Origin: Candidatus Pelagisphaera phototrophica
GTDB lineage: Bacteria > Verrucomicrobiota > Verrucomicrobiia > Opitutales > Opitutaceae
Length of the DNA stretch: 64,000 nucleotides
Reading direction: 5' to 3'
NCBI RefSeq assembly: GCF_014529625.1
Contig: NZ_CP076039.1
Span: 930,001 to 994,000, forward strand
Below, piece by piece: positions 63,217 to 64,000 of the stretch (its first letter is position 1; each line of letters opens with the position of its first letter). Both the position numbers and the translations under genes were made by a program. Under the pieces are notes generated by a model, which was not told the origin of the DNA, made no database searches, and was given only the letters and a program-made list of their open reading frames with translations.

Positions 63217-64000
63217 ATGATCATCCTTCGCGGAGCGCCGTCTCACTCAGAATTTCGTCTCAGAAAGCTACTTGCTGAACTAACAGCGATCGGCCTACCG
63301 GCTAAGGAAGTGTATGCGGAATACGTCCATGTAGCCGAGACCAATGAGCCGCTGACCAGCGACGAGCAGTTGATTCTCGAAAAGGTTCTGACTTACGGTC
63401 CCAAGGTGCAGGGGCACGAGCCGAGTGGCCTGCTCCGTGTGGTAGCGCCGCGTCCGGGAACGCTATCTCCCTGGTCGTCGAAGGCGACGGATATCGCCCG
63501 CATTTGCGGTTTGTCGAAGTTGGAGCGGGTCGAGCGGGCCATTGCCTTTTGGATTGATTTGAGTGGCGCGTCACTCACGCCGGACCAGCAGAGACTGTTA
63601 GATGGCCCGTTGCATGATCGAATGACACAGGTCGTGTTCGATAGTCAGGAAGCAATGGATTTATTGTTTCGCCACGAGCAGCCCAGGCCTTTTGCGACCA
63701 TTCCTATGAGTGCCGGGGGCCGGGATGCATTGGTGGAAGCGAACCAGTCACTAGGTCTTGCATTGGCCGATGATGAGATCGACTACCTCGCTCTCAATTT
63801 TCAGAAGCTGGGTCGTGATCCCCACGATATAGAGCTCATGATGTTCGCCCAGGCGAACTCAGAGCATTGTCGTCATAAGATTTTTAATGCCAATTGGGAT
63901 ATCGACGGCGAGGCACAGGAAAAGTCGCTCTTCAAAATGATCAAGAACACCTTCGAAATGAGAAGCGAAGGAATCTTGTCTGCCTACAAAGACAATGCGG
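63217..64000 (+). CDS. purL: Phosphoribosylformylglycinamidine synthase, large form, 3' end missing
   Basis: 261 N-terminal residues of a protein near 1290 residues in E. coli; runs off the right edge. It starts [20 protein letters not shown] and shows [83 protein letters not shown] and [13 protein letters not shown], all matching the large single-chain PurL. The enzyme converts FGAR to FGAM with glutamine and ATP in purine synthesis. ATG at 63217 lies in the usual position. Confidence 0.97.
   Translation, partial: MIILRGAPSHSEFRLRKLLAELTAIGLPAKEVYAEYVHVAETNEPLTSDEQLILEKVLTYGPKVQGHEPSGLLRVVAPRPGTLSPWSSKATDIARICGLSKLERVERAIAFWIDLSGASLTPDQQRLLDGPLHDRMTQVVFDSQEAMDLLFRHEQPRPFATIPMSAGGRDALVEANQSLGLALADDEIDYLALNFQKLGRDPHDIELMMFAQANSEHCRHKIFNANWDIDGEAQEKSLFKMIKNTFEMRSEGILSAYKDNA

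Noticed and set aside
1-64000. CRISPR arrays, rRNA, tRNA, insertion sequences, prophage genes
   Set aside because: Looked for and not seen: no regularly spaced repeats, no transposase, integrase or structural phage motifs, no recognisable tRNA.

Overview
The window looks like a chromosome segment of a marine or brackish heterotroph of the Planctomycetota-Verrucomicrobiota-Chlamydiota group, most likely an Opitutae-type verrucomicrobium. The reasons are formylglycine sulfatases in series, ThuA-like, PhyH, SGNH and FG-GAP secreted proteins, TIM-barrel sugar isomerases paired with Gfo/Idh/MocA oxidoreductases, and a cytochrome-type remnant typical of that group. This placement is an inference from gene content. 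I saw no rRNA, tRNA, CRISPR array, phage or insertion sequence.

Layout. 1-2.7 kb: assimilatory sulfite reductase (cysJ, then cysI running off the left edge). 3.2-9.3 kb: a PurO-type IMP cyclohydrolase, a PfkB kinase, a 3-methyladenine DNA glycosylase, a DUF3108 protein, and an exonuclease-ligase fusion that lacks the nucleophilic lysine, next to a DoxX protein. 9.5-20.6 kb: a uronate/pentose region with kdgK, eda, an IclR regulator, an AraC regulator divergent from xylA, and an operon of XRE-cupin regulator, GH88-like hydrolase, TIM-barrel isomerase and Gfo/Idh/MocA oxidoreductase, followed by an SDR. 20.6-23.4 kb: iron uptake (feoA, feoB) with a divergent short Cys-rich membrane protein. 23.4-28.5 kb: a histidine kinase, a ThuA protein and larEBC for the nickel-pincer cofactor, without larA. 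28.6-38.8 kb: mixed housekeeping and secreted genes plus two decayed genes.

39-49 kb: a cytoplasmic-looking sulfatase, a LacI fragment, purC, then an operon of four exported sulfatases whose first two genes are tandem paralogs. 49.3-57 kb: a minus-strand catabolic cluster of an LsrF-like class I aldolase/thiolase, DhaL, DhaK, a class II aldolase-SDR fusion with a degenerate aldolase half, a PAS-AraC regulator and two TIM-barrel isomerases, with strong terminators at both expected ends. 57-63 kb: an oxidoreductase, a large FG-GAP protein, an RraA-like aldolase and several pseudogenes, including a sialidase-like one. 63.2 kb to the right edge: the start of purL.

How it fits together. Exported sulfatases and a GH88-type hydrolase would desulfate and trim acidic polysaccharide fragments. 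The SDR, kdgK and eda would take the uronate to pyruvate and glyceraldehyde 3-phosphate. The isomerase/DhaKL/LsrF-like cluster probably processes a short ketose or deoxyketose by phosphorylation and C-C cleavage. It is the best candidate for an undescribed pathway. The exonuclease-ligase fusion without an active-site lysine is the most unusual single protein.
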